Below are positions 63,891 through 64,000 of a stretch of DNA of 64,000 nucleotides, in pieces. How positions within the stretch are numbered: position 1 is the first letter of the stretch; the number at the start of each line of letters is the position of its first letter. A model generated the notes under the pieces. It did not search any database. It was not told where the DNA came from and worked only from the letters and a program-made list of their open reading frames with translations. A program made the translations under genes and the position numbers. The stretch comes from Cryptomeria japonica (lineage: Eukaryota; Streptophyta; Pinopsida; Cupressales; Cupressaceae), in NCBI RefSeq assembly GCF_030272615.1, contig NC_081407.1, positions 153,843,048-153,907,047 on the forward strand. Direction: 5' to 3'.

Positions 63891-64000
63891 TTATTTCCTC
63901 CAAGATTTTTGATGAAGTAACTTGGTGGTGCAAGGAAATGGATTTTAGAAATTGCGTAGAGAGTTCAACGATTAAGTTAAGGTGGATTATAAGCCTAAAA

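Larger units (their letters stand above)
61751..64000 (+). mobile_element. Giant TG..CA element E, partial (runs off the right edge)
   Basis: It starts TGTTGTGACCATTTCACACA, then TCGCCCCATTAGAATGGGGA, the family signature. It is inserted in the 3' LTR of G2. It contains an array from 62190 on. No TATA box or 3' end is reached in the window. The target duplication should be GGGTG (61746-61750), to be met again outside the window before the rest of the G2 LTR. Confidence 0.8.

Noticed and set aside
1-64000. Host genes, tRNA or rRNA genes
   Set aside because: I looked for conserved protein motifs outside the elements and for cloverleaf or rRNA-like blocks and saw none. The only tRNA-like matches are primer binding sites.

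Overview
The window looks like intergenic repeat DNA from a large plant nuclear genome. In 64 kb I find no host gene, tRNA, rRNA or bacterial-type operon. What I find is LTR retrotransposons of both superfamilies (Copia and Ty3/gypsy) plus one LINE scrap, many of them inserted into one another. Plant-type tRNA-Asp and initiator tRNA-Met primer binding sites, TATATAAG-type promoters and a plant chromovirus chromodomain support a seed plant. A gymnosperm is possible from the density of old nested elements, but that is only an inference.

Layout. 1-6840: degraded minus-strand Copia sequence (pol and gag of one copy, gag of a second, three LTR fragments, two primer binding sites). 6928-25673: element A, the first member of a family I call the giant TG..CA family (5' end TGTTGTGAC, 3' end CAACA, long tandem arrays inside). 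Element B, an inverted relative (6974-20946, target duplication GAACC), is inserted in A. Inside B's array sits G1 (9321-19359, duplication AGGAC), a complete Ty3/gypsy element with 295-bp LTRs and an open 1814-codon gag-pol. A solo LTR, S2 (22236-23036, duplication CTTGC), interrupts A's array. 26024-31326: element C, same family, plus strand, with about 18 palindromic repeat units.

32425-36450: G3, a decayed chromovirus lacking gag. 36852-38065: unrecognised sequence and a LINE RNase H fragment. 38088-39596: solo LTR S1 (duplication TTTCT). 39730-54330: a Copia gag split by element D (40146-53220, minus strand, giant TG..CA family). D carries a broken reading frame of about 985 codons. N1 (44913-51802, duplication ATGTG), a non-autonomous LTR element with only a gag-like frame, is inserted in D. 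56620-61750: G2, a shortened relative of G1 that lost reverse transcriptase, RNase H and most of integrase. It is cut at 61750 by element E, a fifth giant TG..CA member that runs off the right edge.

How the parts relate. G1 supplies a full enzyme set. G2 keeps gag, protease, primer site, purine tract and a matching hairpin, so it may have been mobilised by G1-like relatives. The giant TG..CA members are about 4-6 kb after removing nested insertions. Each has its own short-motif tandem array upstream of a TATA box, and B, C and D carry reading frames upstream of that TATA box. I read them as solo giant LTRs whose U3 holds accessory frames. This is the most unusual system in the window.
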